Assembly (NCBI GenBank): GCA_963781785.1
Contig: CAWAHD010000002.1
Coordinates: 5,022,001 to 5,086,000, forward strand
Source: CAWAHD01 sp963781785
Lineage (GTDB): Bacteria > Planctomycetota > Planctomycetia > Isosphaerales > Isosphaeraceae
DNA length: 64,000 bases
Direction: 5' to 3'
Shown: positions 55,523 to 64,000 of the stretch, one piece after another
Layout: each line of letters starts with the position of its first letter
Position numbering within the stretch: the first letter of the stretch is position 1
The notes under the pieces: generated by a model
Databases searched by the model: none
Told to the model about the DNA's origin: nothing
What the model saw: the letters and a program-made list of their open reading frames with translations, nothing else
Translations under genes and position numbers: made by a program

Positions 55523-56992
55523 TCAAGCCGCCTTCGGGGCCGACTGGGCGATCTTCGCGCGGATGACTTCGAGCGCTTTATCGAGCTGTTTGTCGATGAA
55601 GGGACCAGAACCGGATCGCTGCCTCGCCTGGGCCTTGTCGGAAGCGCCCTTCTTGCCGTCTTCACTGCCGGTCTTCGATTGGGGCTTGTCGTCCTTGGGC
55701 GCAGGCTTGTTGTCGCCGTTGGGCGCCGACTTCGGGGTCTCGGCCTCCAGCACAGGCGCAGGGATCAAGCGATGGCCCTTGGCCGAGGCCGCCCGGTCGC
55801 GCTCATGCCGGGCGAGGAACCAGCGGATAAATTCGTTGTGTTTGAGCTGGACATCCAGGCCGGGGTCGGGAGAAACGCCCCACTTGTCAGTCACCTTGGA
55901 GTTCTTGAATCGGTGGATATTCTCACCCGACGGACGGTAATAGCTGGCCACGGTCAGCTTGAGCACGCTGTTGCCGCCATCGAGATCGATGATGTTCTGG
56001 ACCGAGCCCTTGCCATAGGACCGCTGGCCGACAATCGCGGCCCGCTTGTGGTCCTGGAGTGCCGCCGCCACGATCTCCGAGGCCGAGGCCGAGTTCTGGT
56101 TGATCAGAACAACCATCGGGATCTCTTCAAACGGGCTACCCTTCTGAGCCTCGAATTTTCGCGGGCGAGTGTTTCTGCCTTTGGTGCTGACGATCTCTCC
56201 CCGGTCGAGAAACAGGTCGGAGACGTCGACCGCGGCAGAGAGCAGGCCGCCGGGATCATCGCGGAGGTCCAGGATGAGCCCTTTGCCCCCTCCTTCCTTG
56301 AGCTGATCCAGAGCTTTTCTCAATTCGGCGGTGGTTCGCTCGTTGAAGCCGGTAACCCGGATATAGCCGATCTTCTTTTCTTTATCGAGCAGGAGATCCC
56401 ATCGATCGTCCGGAGTACGTTGATCCCCCAGGACGGACGGGATGTTGATGATGGCGCGGGTGATCGTGATCGGCACGGGATCTGCCGTACCTTCGTGCAG
56501 GACACTCAGCTTGACATCGGTACCGGGCCGGCCGGAGAGAACCTCGACGGCCTTGTCCGTGCTCATCCCTTCTGCCGATTGCCCGTCGATCTCCACGATC
56601 TGATCGCCGGCAAGGATCCCCGCCTCATAGGCGGGTGTGCCGACCATGGGGGCAATCACGCGCAGGCGGCCGTTATCGTTGTCGACATCCACCTGGATGC
56701 CGATGCCTCCAAATTTTCCCTCGATTTGACGCTTGAACTGCTTGAGCTCGGTCGTGTTGATGTAGGAGGAATGAGGGTCGAGGTTTTGCAGCATCCCTTC
56801 CAGGGCACTCTCGAGCAACTCGCGGCGCATCACCGGGCGAACGTAGTTGGTTTCGACCTTCTCGACGGCGTCGACGAACAGGCCGTACAACTCGAGCATT
56901 TCGTCCTTCGGCTTGGCGCCCTGGGTTGCCTGCCAGCAGAACGCGGTGAGCGACCCGATCATCAGGATTGCAAAAGGAATCCGTCGCGACAT
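55523..56992 (-). CDS. S41-family C-terminal processing protease
   Basis: 489 residues. An N-terminal hydrophobic segment (RIPFAILMIGSLTAFCW) serves as signal or anchor; an S41 N-terminal helix region with LDPHSSYINTTEL follows, then a PDZ domain (GGIGIQVDVDNDNGRLRVIAP and AGDQIVEIDGQS) and the catalytic core with LILDLRDDPGGLL, Ser in INQNSASASEIVAAALQDH and Lys in GQRSYGKGSVQ. The C-terminal ~90 residues are Lys/Ser/Gly-rich and disordered, with a final helix (KQLDKALEVIRAKI). Periplasmic or membrane-associated tail-specific proteolysis is likely. Confidence 0.94.
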   Translation of the reverse strand: MSRRIPFAILMIGSLTAFCWQATQGAKPKDEMLELYGLFVDAVEKVETNYVRPVMRRELLESALEGMLQNLDPHSSYINTTELKQFKRQIEGKFGGIGIQVDVDNDNGRLRVIAPMVGTPAYEAGILAGDQIVEIDGQSAEGMSTDKAVEVLSGRPGTDVKLSVLHEGTADPVPITITRAIINIPSVLGDQRTPDDRWDLLLDKEKKIGYIRVTGFNERTTAELRKALDQLKEGGGKGLILDLRDDPGGLLSAAVDVSDLFLDRGEIVSTKGRNTRPRKFEAQKGSPFEEIPMVVLINQNSASASEIVAAALQDHKRAAIVGQRSYGKGSVQNIIDLDGGNSVLKLTVASYYRPSGENIHRFKNSKVTDKWGVSPDPGLDVQLKHNEFIRWFLARHERDRAASAKGHRLIPAPVLEAETPKSAPNGDNKPAPKDDKPQSKTGSEDGKKGASDKAQARQRSGSGPFIDKQLDKALEVIRAKIAQSAPKAA

Positions 56993-57285
56993 CAGCGAGT
57001 GCCCCCTCGATCACGGAAACGAAGATCAGTCCTCCCTGTCAAAGTCTAGTCGATTTTTGGCCAGCTTGGCAAGCGGGCCTCCAAACCGCTGCCACCGCCT
57101 TGGATCACTGACTGGCTGATCGGATCATGGCCAGACCGGAGAAACCCCGGCGAAAGCCAGTGCGATCGCGCCCGGCATCGCGGTATGATGGCAGGGCTCT
57201 CCAGGGAAGACCGATCTGCCATGATCAGAGCAACGTGGAATGCTGACGGGCGCGATGCCCGTGAGCCGATCGAGGACGACGAGCC
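56993..57285. promoter_or_regulatory. Divergent intergenic region of S41 protease and eda
   Basis: 293 bases that must hold both promoters. No -35/-10 pair was assigned; GAGGA lies ~9 bases before the eda ATG. Confidence 0.4.
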
Positions 57286-57936
57286 ATGAGCCGCGAATCG
57301 ACGCTGAAACGCATTCTGGACGGGGGAATCGTCGCGGTCGTCCGTTCCGATTCGAGCGCGCCGCTCGTGAAGGTCGTGCGGGCCCTCGCCGAAGGAGGAG
57401 TGACTGCCGCAGAGATCACCTTCACGGTACCCGACGCCGTGGATGTCATTCGCGAGGTGAGGCGCGAGGTCGGCGATGCCGTGGTTCTCGGCGCCGGAAC
57501 GGTGCTGGATCCCGAGACAGCCAGGGCTGCGATCCTGGCGGGAGCGGAGTTCATCGTCGCACCCATCATCAATCCCGAGGTGGTGCGCCTGTGCCGGCGA
57601 TATGACAAAGCCGTGATGCCCGGTGCGCTCACCCCCACGGAGGTCCTGAGCGCCTGGGAAGCCGGCGCCGACATTGTCAAAGTCTTTCCTGCCGACGTGG
57701 GTGGTCCCGCCTATCTCAAGGCGCTCCGCGGCCCACTTCCCCAGGTGCGCCTGATGCCCACCGGCGGAGTCGATCTGACGACCGCCGCAAGCTTTCTGAA
57801 AGCCGGAGCTTGCTGCCTCGGTGTCGGCGGAGCACTCGCGGACACGGCGGCCATCGCCCAGGGCGATTTCGATCGAATCTGCGCACTCGCCGCCCAATTC
57901 GTGGCGATCGTCGCCACAGCTCGGCGCCCGGCCTGA
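57286..57936 (+). CDS. eda: KDPG/KHG aldolase
   Basis: 216 residues, TIM-barrel class I aldolase. The phosphate loop and Schiff-base Lys are visible: VVRSDSS, GAGTVLDPETARAAILAG (Glu/acid loop), PGALTPTEVLSAWEAGADIV, VKVFPAD (Schiff-base Lys) and LMPTGGVDL (phosphate binding). It splits 2-keto-3-deoxy-6-phosphogluconate or 4-hydroxy-2-oxoglutarate. The 3' region at 57,940-57,975 is the simple repeat GGATTCTGGATTCTAGATT. Confidence 0.95.
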   Translation: MSRESTLKRILDGGIVAVVRSDSSAPLVKVVRALAEGGVTAAEITFTVPDAVDVIREVRREVGDAVVLGAGTVLDPETARAAILAGAEFIVAPIINPEVVRLCRRYDKAVMPGALTPTEVLSAWEAGADIVKVFPADVGGPAYLKALRGPLPQVRLMPTGGVDLTTAASFLKAGACCLGVGGALADTAAIAQGDFDRICALAAQFVAIVATARRPA

Positions 57937-58224
57937 ATGGATTTTGGATTCTGGATTCTAGATTGCGGATCATGAGGCCGCAGAAGCCATTCAATCCAAA
58001 ATCAGTTTGCCCAGATTACCCTTCATCCCGATTATTGCTGGCTTCGTAGGACTTGCCATCCTCACTAGATGAGTCGGCGTGATCGATTCGATCCGAACAT
58101 CCGATTGATTCATTTCAAGCTGAACACGAATCAAGGTCGATAAACTCGAAAGGTTATGCCAGGCGTCGAGGGACGGTGTATTCGAGCGGGGAAAGCCGGC
58201 TTTGGGGTAACAGGAGAGAATTCC
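57937..58224. other. Short interval with simple repeats
   Basis: 288 bases: ATTTTGGATTCTGGATTCT-type repeats at 57,940-57,975, then sequence with no supported gene. An in-frame upstream extension of the exported-protein gene (58,156-58,224) lacks a ribosome site. Confidence 0.45.
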
Positions 58225-60024
58225 GTGGGGGCGAGCCAGCGCGGGATGCGGCTGTTGTCGAGGAGGCCGAGCAAGGTTGCTCTGGTTCTTCGGCTCGGCA
58301 TCCTGAGCGTTTGGGCCGGGGCTTTATTGACGGTTTTCGCCGTGACCGCCCGGGCGTTCTCCGACGGCGATGGCGTGCCGCGGATTTACCACAAGGGACG
58401 TAATTTCCGGATCCCGTTCAATCTGAACCCCGCAGACCGCGATCGGATCAAGGAGCTGCATCTTTTGGTCTCCGAGGACCTGGGATATCACTGGCGACCG
58501 ATCAGCAAGACGTATCCCGACCACCCGACCTTCACGTTCCGGTCGTCGCACGACGGCGAATTCTGGTTTGCGGTCCAGACGCGGAGGACCGACGGCAAGG
58601 TGTCGCCGGCACCGGACGCCACGGTCGAGCCCAATTTGCGGGTCGTGGTCGATACGTTTCCTCCGTCGTTGTTTCTGGAGCCGGGTGAGCGGCGGGGAAG
58701 CCTGGCCTCGGTGCGCTGGGAAGCCAAAGACGAGAACCTCGACTTGAAAACGCTGGTTCTGGAATATCAGGTCGAGGGAGTGGGCGTGTGGCGCAAGGTG
58801 CCGATTGCCCGGCCCAGGCTGATCGGCGGCCAGCGCTGGGATGCGGGCACCGCCGAGGCTCTCAAGGTGCGGGCTTCGGTGGCGGACAAGGCGGGCAATG
58901 TGACGGAGGCGGCCGTCGAGCTGCCCGATGGGACCGGGACTGCACCCGATCCGGGCGCGATGGACTCTCCGGCGGAGAACCCGGTGTTCGTCGCACCGAT
59001 CTCCGACGGCCCCCAGCCCGAGATCACGGCGGGTCCCGGATTTACGCCGGTCAATCCAGATTCCTCGGCTGGCCCGGGATCTTCGCCGCGCACCGGGCGA
59101 TCGAACCGGACGATCCGGCCACGGCCGAACGAGGTCGCCACGCGAACCCAGAAGCGAGTTCCCGTGGATCGGAATCGGGACGCAGAAACCGGGACGAGTG
59201 TTTCGTCTCCGGTCTCTGAGGCGCCTCCGACCGACCTGTTCGCGGCGGCTGGGGGCGTCGCCCCGGGCGGGAGAACCGGCACCAATCCGACGGAATCAGG
59301 GCCGGGAGCGGAGCCGGCGCCGGCGAGCGGCCAACCCGCCAACCGTGCGCCGGGAAGCACGCTCCTGGTGCCGAGCCCGCGGTTCAAGCTTCAGTACGCC
59401 GTCGATGACGCCGGGCCCGGCGGTCCGGCGAGCGTCGAGCTCTGGATCACCCAGGATGGCGGGCGCACGTGGATCCGCCGCGGCAGCGACCCGGACCGGA
59501 CCTCGCCGATCGACGTCGATCTGGGCGGAGAAGGCACATACGGAATTTGCCTGGTCGCAAGGTCGGCTTCGGGCCTGGGGGACCAGCCTCCCGCACCCGG
59601 CGATCCCCCGCAGTCGTGGGTCGAAGTCGATGCGACCGGGCCGCAGGTGCAACTCTATCCCCCGCAGGTCGGCACCGGAGTCAACGCCGGCAAAGTCGCG
59701 GTCGCCTGGCGGGCGAGCGATCTCCATCTGTCGCCCAGGTCGGTGTCGCTGTGGTGGCGTCCCGACCAGGCCGGGACAAGCTGGCAACTCATCAGTGAAG
59801 GTCTGGAAAACACCGGCCAGTTCGTCTGGCCGGTGCCGGCGACGGTCGTGCAGAAGTTCCACCTCAAGGTCGAAGCCGCGGATACCGTCGGGCACAAGGG
59901 TAAGGCGGAAACCACCGAAACCGGCGCGATCATGGTCGACCGAAGCCGGCCGCACAGCCGGATCATCGGCCTGGACTCGAGCACCCGCGCCGGAACCGGC
60001 GAGCCGGGCCGGTCGTTACAGTGA
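58225..60024 (+). CDS. Exported protein with beta-sandwich domains, unknown function
   Basis: About 599 residues from GTG 58225, which has AGGAG nine bases upstream (better than the ATG at 58246). A signal peptide follows the basic start (VALVLRLGILSVWAGALLTV, cleavage near TARAF). Two similar blocks of beta-rich sequence flank a ~130-residue Pro/Gly/Arg/Ser linker (~230-370): RIYHKGRNFRIPFNLN, VSEDLGYHWRPIS and RVVVDTFPPSLFLEPG; later FKLQYAVDDAGPGG, VELWITQDGGRTWIRRGSDP and VDATGPQVQLYPP. D-L-G-Y-H-W/DGGRTW strands resemble sialidase- or Fn3-type beta-sandwich modules. No enzyme motif recognised. Confidence 0.75.
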   Translation: MGASQRGMRLLSRRPSKVALVLRLGILSVWAGALLTVFAVTARAFSDGDGVPRIYHKGRNFRIPFNLNPADRDRIKELHLLVSEDLGYHWRPISKTYPDHPTFTFRSSHDGEFWFAVQTRRTDGKVSPAPDATVEPNLRVVVDTFPPSLFLEPGERRGSLASVRWEAKDENLDLKTLVLEYQVEGVGVWRKVPIARPRLIGGQRWDAGTAEALKVRASVADKAGNVTEAAVELPDGTGTAPDPGAMDSPAENPVFVAPISDGPQPEITAGPGFTPVNPDSSAGPGSSPRTGRSNRTIRPRPNEVATRTQKRVPVDRNRDAETGTSVSSPVSEAPPTDLFAAAGGVAPGGRTGTNPTESGPGAEPAPASGQPANRAPGSTLLVPSPRFKLQYAVDDAGPGGPASVELWITQDGGRTWIRRGSDPDRTSPIDVDLGGEGTYGICLVARSASGLGDQPPAPGDPPQSWVEVDATGPQVQLYPPQVGTGVNAGKVAVAWRASDLHLSPRSVSLWWRPDQAGTSWQLISEGLENTGQFVWPVPATVVQKFHLKVEAADTVGHKGKAETTETGAIMVDRSRPHSRIIGLDSSTRAGTGEPGRSLQ

Positions 60025-60042
60025 GGAACCGATCGACAAGCA

Positions 60043-61038
60043 CTACAACGCTGGCCCAAGCAGCTCGGAGACCGCATCGCGCTCGGAGACAAGCTCGGCG
60101 GCAGAGGCGTCCAGCCGCGCTTTCGCCTCGGCATCGATCGGCAGATCCGGAACGATCGACCAGGCTGCGAACCCTTGGGAAACCAGCGGGAAGCTGTAGA
60201 TGAGGCCGGCGGGGATGCCATAGCTTCCGTCGGAGACCACGGCCGCGCTGAACCAGTCGCCTCGAGGCGTGGGAAAATGGAGTGCCCTCAGGCTGTCGAC
60301 GATCGCATTGGCCGCCGATGCCGCCGACGACGCACCCCGCGCCTTGATCACCGCGGCGCCTCGCTTGGCCACGGTCGGGATATAGGTCTCGGTGAACCAG
60401 GCCGGGTCGGAAATGACCTGGGGCGCCGGCATGGCGTGGATCTTGGCGTTCTTGTAGTCGGGATACTGAGTGTCGCTGTGGTTGCCCCAGATGGTCATGC
60501 AGGTGACCGCGTTCACCGGCACAGCGGCCTTCTTGGCCAAGAGCGCCTTGGCCCGGTTCTGATCGAGCCGGGTCATGGCAAACCAACGGTCGCTCTTGAC
60601 CTTCGGGGCGTGCGAGCGGGCGATCAGGCAGTTGGTGTTGCAGGGGTTGGCGACGGTCAGGACTCGCACATCGGCTGCGGCGGTGGCGTTGATCGCCTTG
60701 CCCTGGCCCGTGAAGATCGGGCTATTGGCCCGGATCAAGTCGCCGCGCGACTGACCCTCCTTGCGCGGCAAGCCCCCGACCAGAATCACCCAGTCGGCCC
60801 CATCGAAGGCCTCCTCCGGCTGGTCGGTCGCCTTCACGCTCGCCAGCAGCGGGAATGCACAATCCTCCAGCTCCATGAGCGTCCCGCCCAGAGCGGGGAG
60901 CGCCGGCGTGATCTCGAGCAACTGCAAGGCCACCGGTTGATCGGGCCCGAATGCCGAGCCCGAGGCGAGCCGGAAGAGCAAGGCGTAGCCGATCTGCCCC
61001 CCTGCTCCGGTGACGGCGACGCGAATCGGTATGGTCAT
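60043..61038 (-). CDS. mdh: Malate dehydrogenase
   Basis: 331 residues, the longer (cytosolic/NADP-like, group 2) MDH type: VTGAGGQIGYALLFRLASG (NAD loop), LLEI at the end of strand 2, GGLPRKEGQSRGDLIRANSP (substrate Arg loop), VANPCNTNCLIA, NRAKALLAKK and the catalytic His in IWGNHSDTQYPD, then GASSAASAANAIVDSL. Start ATG 61038 (MTIPIRVAV) has GGAG eight bases upstream; an in-frame ATG at 61044 is six bases earlier. The 3' end is 18 bases from the convergent exported-protein gene. Confidence 0.95.
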   Translation of the reverse strand: MTIPIRVAVTGAGGQIGYALLFRLASGSAFGPDQPVALQLLEITPALPALGGTLMELEDCAFPLLASVKATDQPEEAFDGADWVILVGGLPRKEGQSRGDLIRANSPIFTGQGKAINATAAADVRVLTVANPCNTNCLIARSHAPKVKSDRWFAMTRLDQNRAKALLAKKAAVPVNAVTCMTIWGNHSDTQYPDYKNAKIHAMPAPQVISDPAWFTETYIPTVAKRGAAVIKARGASSAASAANAIVDSLRALHFPTPRGDWFSAAVVSDGSYGIPAGLIYSFPLVSQGFAAWSIVPDLPIDAEAKARLDASAAELVSERDAVSELLGPAL

Positions 61039-61115
61039 GGACATGGCTCCGTGGAGAAGGTTCCAATCGAATTCACCCGATTCTAAACCGCACCTCTCGC
61101 TGGCGGTAGACACAG

Positions 61116-64000
61116 CTAACCGGAGCGTTGATCGGCCCCCTTGCGAGCCTTCCTCACGTGACTGGACACGGGCCGCGACCGCGGCCGAATCTTGACCGGG
61201 TTCTTGACCAGGGCAGCGCTTCTGGCGGATGCTCCCGGTGGACCGTGCACCTTCATGGTCACGGTCACATTGATCGAGTAAACACCCGTTTTTGCATATT
61301 CGTGCCGGCCGCTCACGACGAACGATCCGTCGCCGCCACTGATCGTCGCCGGGCTCGATCTGCCGTCGCCCCAGTGGATCGTCGCGATGAAACTGGCCGC
61401 GGTCGCCGCGGTATTGGCATCGGTGAAGTCCGCGACCGGAAGCGTGAACGGGGTCTTCCTCGTCACCCGGATGGTCAGCGATTGGGCAGCCAGGACATCC
61501 GGGTGAGCCAGGGTCGTTGCGGTCACGACCGAACTGGCCGGCGAGTTGCCATCGCTCGAGGCAGCGATCACGCGGTAGTCGTAGGTCGTCGAGTAAAGCA
61601 GACCGGACTCCGTGAACGAGGTGAAGATCGCATCCCCCGCGATCGTCGACCACGTCAGTCCATCCAGGCTCACCTGCACAATGTACGACGAAGCACCCGG
61701 GGATGACTGCCAGGCGAGCGTGATCTGATTGAGGCCGGTCAAGGCGGCGCTCAACCCCGCCGGAGCAGCCGGCACCGTGACAGGCGGCGGGTCTGGCGGA
61801 CCAGGAGGCGGCGCAGGGGGCGGCGCAGGGGGCGGCGGGGGCGTGGGCCCCGGGCCACTGCCCGGGGCGTTGATGTCCAGATTGTCGAGGTTGAACGGGT
61901 AGTAGGTCAGACCGTTATAAACCAGCGAAGCGATCGTGGGCGTATCGACCACCCCGTTGACAATTCCGTTGTAGACCTGCCCGGAGAGAGCGGGCTCGGC
62001 GGTGACGGTCGCACCCGTGACGAGCTCGACGGAATTGCCCTCGACGGCCACCAGGTTCTCGACCGGATCGACGAAGATCCGAACATCGCTGCTGTTCACC
62101 TTGATCGCGTTGCCGACGGTCCACGGGAATCGGGGGCTGCCATAGGGCCCCGGGGCCTCTGCGCTGAACCCACTGCCTATCGTGATCGTGGGGGGCGTCG
62201 ACGATTCCGCCGGGTCGTTGCCGTCGGTCTGATAGGCGGCCGCCCACGAGCTGAGAAAGCCGGAATCATACTGGAATGTGTTCCGGCTCACCGTCGCCGT
62301 CACGAAGACCCGGCCGGTCTCGGACGCCGTGCCGACCGTGGCCGTCCAGTAATTCACGGCATGCTGGACCCCGATCACGATTCCTCCGAGCGAGTCGTCG
62401 ATCGTGTTGTCGTCGATGACCGCGCCCAGGTCGGGAAGGGCCGTCCAGCCAGCCGGCAACGGAAACGGACCGGTTCCACTGGGTGCCGAGCCGATCGCCG
62501 CGCCGACACTGATCGCTGCGCCGGTGTAACCGTCGTCGTAGATCGATCCACCTTGGAACGTGTTGCCGATCACATGCGAATCATAGTCTTCTCCGTTCAA
62601 GACGATTCCGGTGGAAGACTTGCCAATCAGATTAATATTATTATCGATGAACGAATTGTTCACAAAACCGCCGGTCACCTCGACGATGTAGTAGCCTCCC
62701 TGGGGCATGGCGGGCAGCGGATCTTCCATCAAGAGCTCGATTGTGCCGGAGGCCGTGAGACTGACCTGCTGGGACACCGGGAACCACTGGCCGGCCAGGC
62801 TCATGTTGGGCGAGCCGTTCGAGTTGACTCCGGCCAGGATCGAGACCACGAGACCCGGGCCTGTCGATCCGGCGTAAGCGCTTGCTCTCAGGTCGGGTAG
62901 AACGAGCAGCCGTCCGTCGCTGGAGACGGCGCCGGGCCGTCCCTCGAACAGGACGCCGTAGCTGCTCTCGGCCAGGATGACTTCCGGATCGTTGATGCCA
63001 CCGAACTCACCCGTGGCCGCGGAATAACCGACCTCGTTGCCGATCTGTCCCGCACCACCCCCGAACGAATTGTCCTCGATCGTGTCGTTGAATCCCGAGA
63101 CCGCAAGGACCACGAGGCGAAACTCGTGCCCGGAGGCATCTGCCTGCGTCACCTCGTTGCCCTCGAGCAGGACGTCGTGCGGCGAGTGCAAGGCGAACGC
63201 GCCGGGCGAGTACGTCAGAGCCGTCGATCCCAGCACCGTGTTGCCGGTGATATTCCAGGGACCGCCAAACACCTCGATCGACCCCCCTTCCAATGTCGAG
63301 CCCGCGATCGATCCATTGTCCTGGTCATTGGTCCGGATCAGGTCGGTATCCTGCTCGCCGACATATTGATCGCCCGGGCCCCACTGGTTCAGGAGCTGCG
63401 CAGCAAGACCGGAAAACGACGAGCCGTCGAATGCCGGCGGACCAAGGATGGTCATGCCGCTCAATGTCAGCACGGTCATGTTCAGGTTGGTATTGGAATC
63501 GCGCGTATCGATGACGGCATGCTGGATGCCGCCTGGATTGTCGTTGGGGTCGAAGAGGGCAGGACCAGCGCCCGCCGGGTTGCTCCAGCGGATCGGGGCG
63601 CTCATGTCAAACTTGATCGTGAAGTCGCTCAGCTCGAGCTGGAGATTGGTGTAGGCCGGCGCATCGACGTAGATCGCCCCGGACGCAGCAGCCGGCCAGG
63701 AGGCGGTCGTGCCTTGATCGAACAGCAGCGTCGCGTTATTTCCGACGATCTTGACCGAATGGGTGATCTCAAGCGGCTGGGTGATCACAATGGTCGTGTT
63801 GGCGGGAAGGTCGATCGTGTCGAATTCGGGCGACGTTGACTCCAGGTCAGCCCGAAGCTGGGCCTCGGTCGTCGGCGCGGGACTGGGGGGCGACACCAGA
63901 TCGATCGGGTTGGTCCGGGCGCTCAAGCTCCATTTCTCACTCGGGAACGCGGTGGCATAAACATTTGCGTCACCTGGCAGGGTCACGCCGAGCAGCATGG
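61116..64000 (-). CDS. Large secreted beta-helix/Fn3 protein, 5' end outside the window
   Basis: At least 960 residues. The N-terminal ~700 residues resemble a parallel beta-helix: DLPANTTIVITQPLEITHSV, NITGNTVLGSTALTYSPG, LEGNEVTQADASG, FNDTIEDNSFGGGAG, NSFIDNNINLIGKSSTGIVL and IDDNTIDDSLGGIVIGVQ. A Pro-rich linker (PGPTPPPPPAPPPAPPPG) follows, then a fibronectin type III domain (VPAAPAGLSAALTG, YIVQVSLDGLTW, LYSTTYDYRVIAAS) and a PKD-like end with FIATIHWGDGRSSPATI and HEYAKTGVYSINVTV. A secretion signal would lie beyond position 64,000. Probably an extracellular surface protein. Confidence 0.85.
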   Translation of the reverse strand, partial: MLLGVTLPGDANVYATAFPSEKWSLSARTNPIDLVSPPSPAPTTEAQLRADLESTSPEFDTIDLPANTTIVITQPLEITHSVKIVGNNATLLFDQGTTASWPAAASGAIYVDAPAYTNLQLELSDFTIKFDMSAPIRWSNPAGAGPALFDPNDNPGGIQHAVIDTRDSNTNLNMTVLTLSGMTILGPPAFDGSSFSGLAAQLLNQWGPGDQYVGEQDTDLIRTNDQDNGSIAGSTLEGGSIEVFGGPWNITGNTVLGSTALTYSPGAFALHSPHDVLLEGNEVTQADASGHEFRLVVLAVSGFNDTIEDNSFGGGAGQIGNEVGYSAATGEFGGINDPEVILAESSYGVLFEGRPGAVSSDGRLLVLPDLRASAYAGSTGPGLVVSILAGVNSNGSPNMSLAGQWFPVSQQVSLTASGTIELLMEDPLPAMPQGGYYIVEVTGGFVNNSFIDNNINLIGKSSTGIVLNGEDYDSHVIGNTFQGGSIYDDGYTGAAISVGAAIGSAPSGTGPFPLPAGWTALPDLGAVIDDNTIDDSLGGIVIGVQHAVNYWTATVGTASETGRVFVTATVSRNTFQYDSGFLSSWAAAYQTDGNDPAESSTPPTITIGSGFSAEAPGPYGSPRFPWTVGNAIKVNSSDVRIFVDPVENLVAVEGNSVELVTGATVTAEPALSGQVYNGIVNGVVDTPTIASLVYNGLTYYPFNLDNLDINAPGSGPGPTPPPPPAPPPAPPPGPPDPPPVTVPAAPAGLSAALTGLNQITLAWQSSPGASSYIVQVSLDGLTWSTIAGDAIFTSFTESGLLYSTTYDYRVIAASSDGNSPASSVVTATTLAHPDVLAAQSLTIRVTRKTPFTLPVADFTDANTAATAASFIATIHWGDGRSSPATISGGDGSFVVSGRHEYAKTGVYSINVTVTMKVHGPPGASARSAALVKNPVKIRPRSRPVSSHVRKARKGADQRSG

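Noticed and set aside
61039..61653. N-terminal extension of malate dehydrogenase by ~205 codons
   Set aside because: It is the antisense/other-frame reading over the next gene's 3' end; the mdh motif starts at MTIPIRVAV with a ribosome site.

Overview
The window looks like chromosomal DNA of a high-GC planctomycete, probably close to the Isosphaeraceae/Gemmata side of the phylum (inference). The signs are three surface-type proteins with an Arg-rich N-terminus followed by an LEPR-XLL-like motif, an ECF sigma factor next to a zinc-finger/Ser-Thr kinase/WD40 protein, a type III secretion (SctQ/FliM-like) component outside any flagellar context, lipid A/KDO genes, and small planctomycete-style hypothetical genes. 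Names come from reading motifs; no database search was run.

Layout. 1-4.7 kb (minus): a SctQ-like protein running off the left edge, a frameshifted companion, and a two-component cluster (two response regulators, one receiver-histidine kinase). 4.9-7.1 kb (plus): a 2Fe-2S ferredoxin-like protein overlapping panC, then lgt. 7.3-10.8 kb (minus): MoxR ATPase, FHA protein, lipoate ligase-like protein. 10.8-17.3 kb: DAACS symporter, split serine acetyltransferase, kdsB, a heavily broken subtilase and an SDR. 17.3-23.0 kb (minus): an ABC exporter with degenerate nucleotide-binding motifs, an ABC-2 permease, acylphosphatase, an exported protein and a small conserved protein. 23.4-27.3 kb: an AAA ATPase with a decayed DUF4276-like partner (possible defence pair), then three hypothetical genes.

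27.6-44.8 kb is accessory DNA. An intact tRNA-Val(TAC) lies at 44,699-44,771, and its 3' 48 nt recur in the same orientation at 34,227 and 27,644. This is the pattern left by two successive integrations downstream of a tRNA gene. The inner segments carry a ~2,000-residue adhesin-like protein, a ~1,550-residue parallel beta-helix repeat protein, the ECF/kinase operon and a TIR-domain remnant. No integrase is visible. 44.8-46.5 kb holds repeats, a transposase-like remnant and a small two-gene unit with an HTH protein.

46.5-64 kb is ordinary housekeeping sequence with no frameshifts seen: lysA, nagB, a cytidylate-kinase-like protein, lpxI-lpxD, a HAD hydrolase, tsaD, an S41 protease, eda, an exported protein, mdh and a large secreted beta-helix/Fn3 protein running off the right edge.

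Frameshifts are frequent left of 42 kb, including in normally conserved genes (panC, kdsB), and absent right of 46 kb. Many are probably assembly indels. I annotate such genes across the shift and state where it lies.
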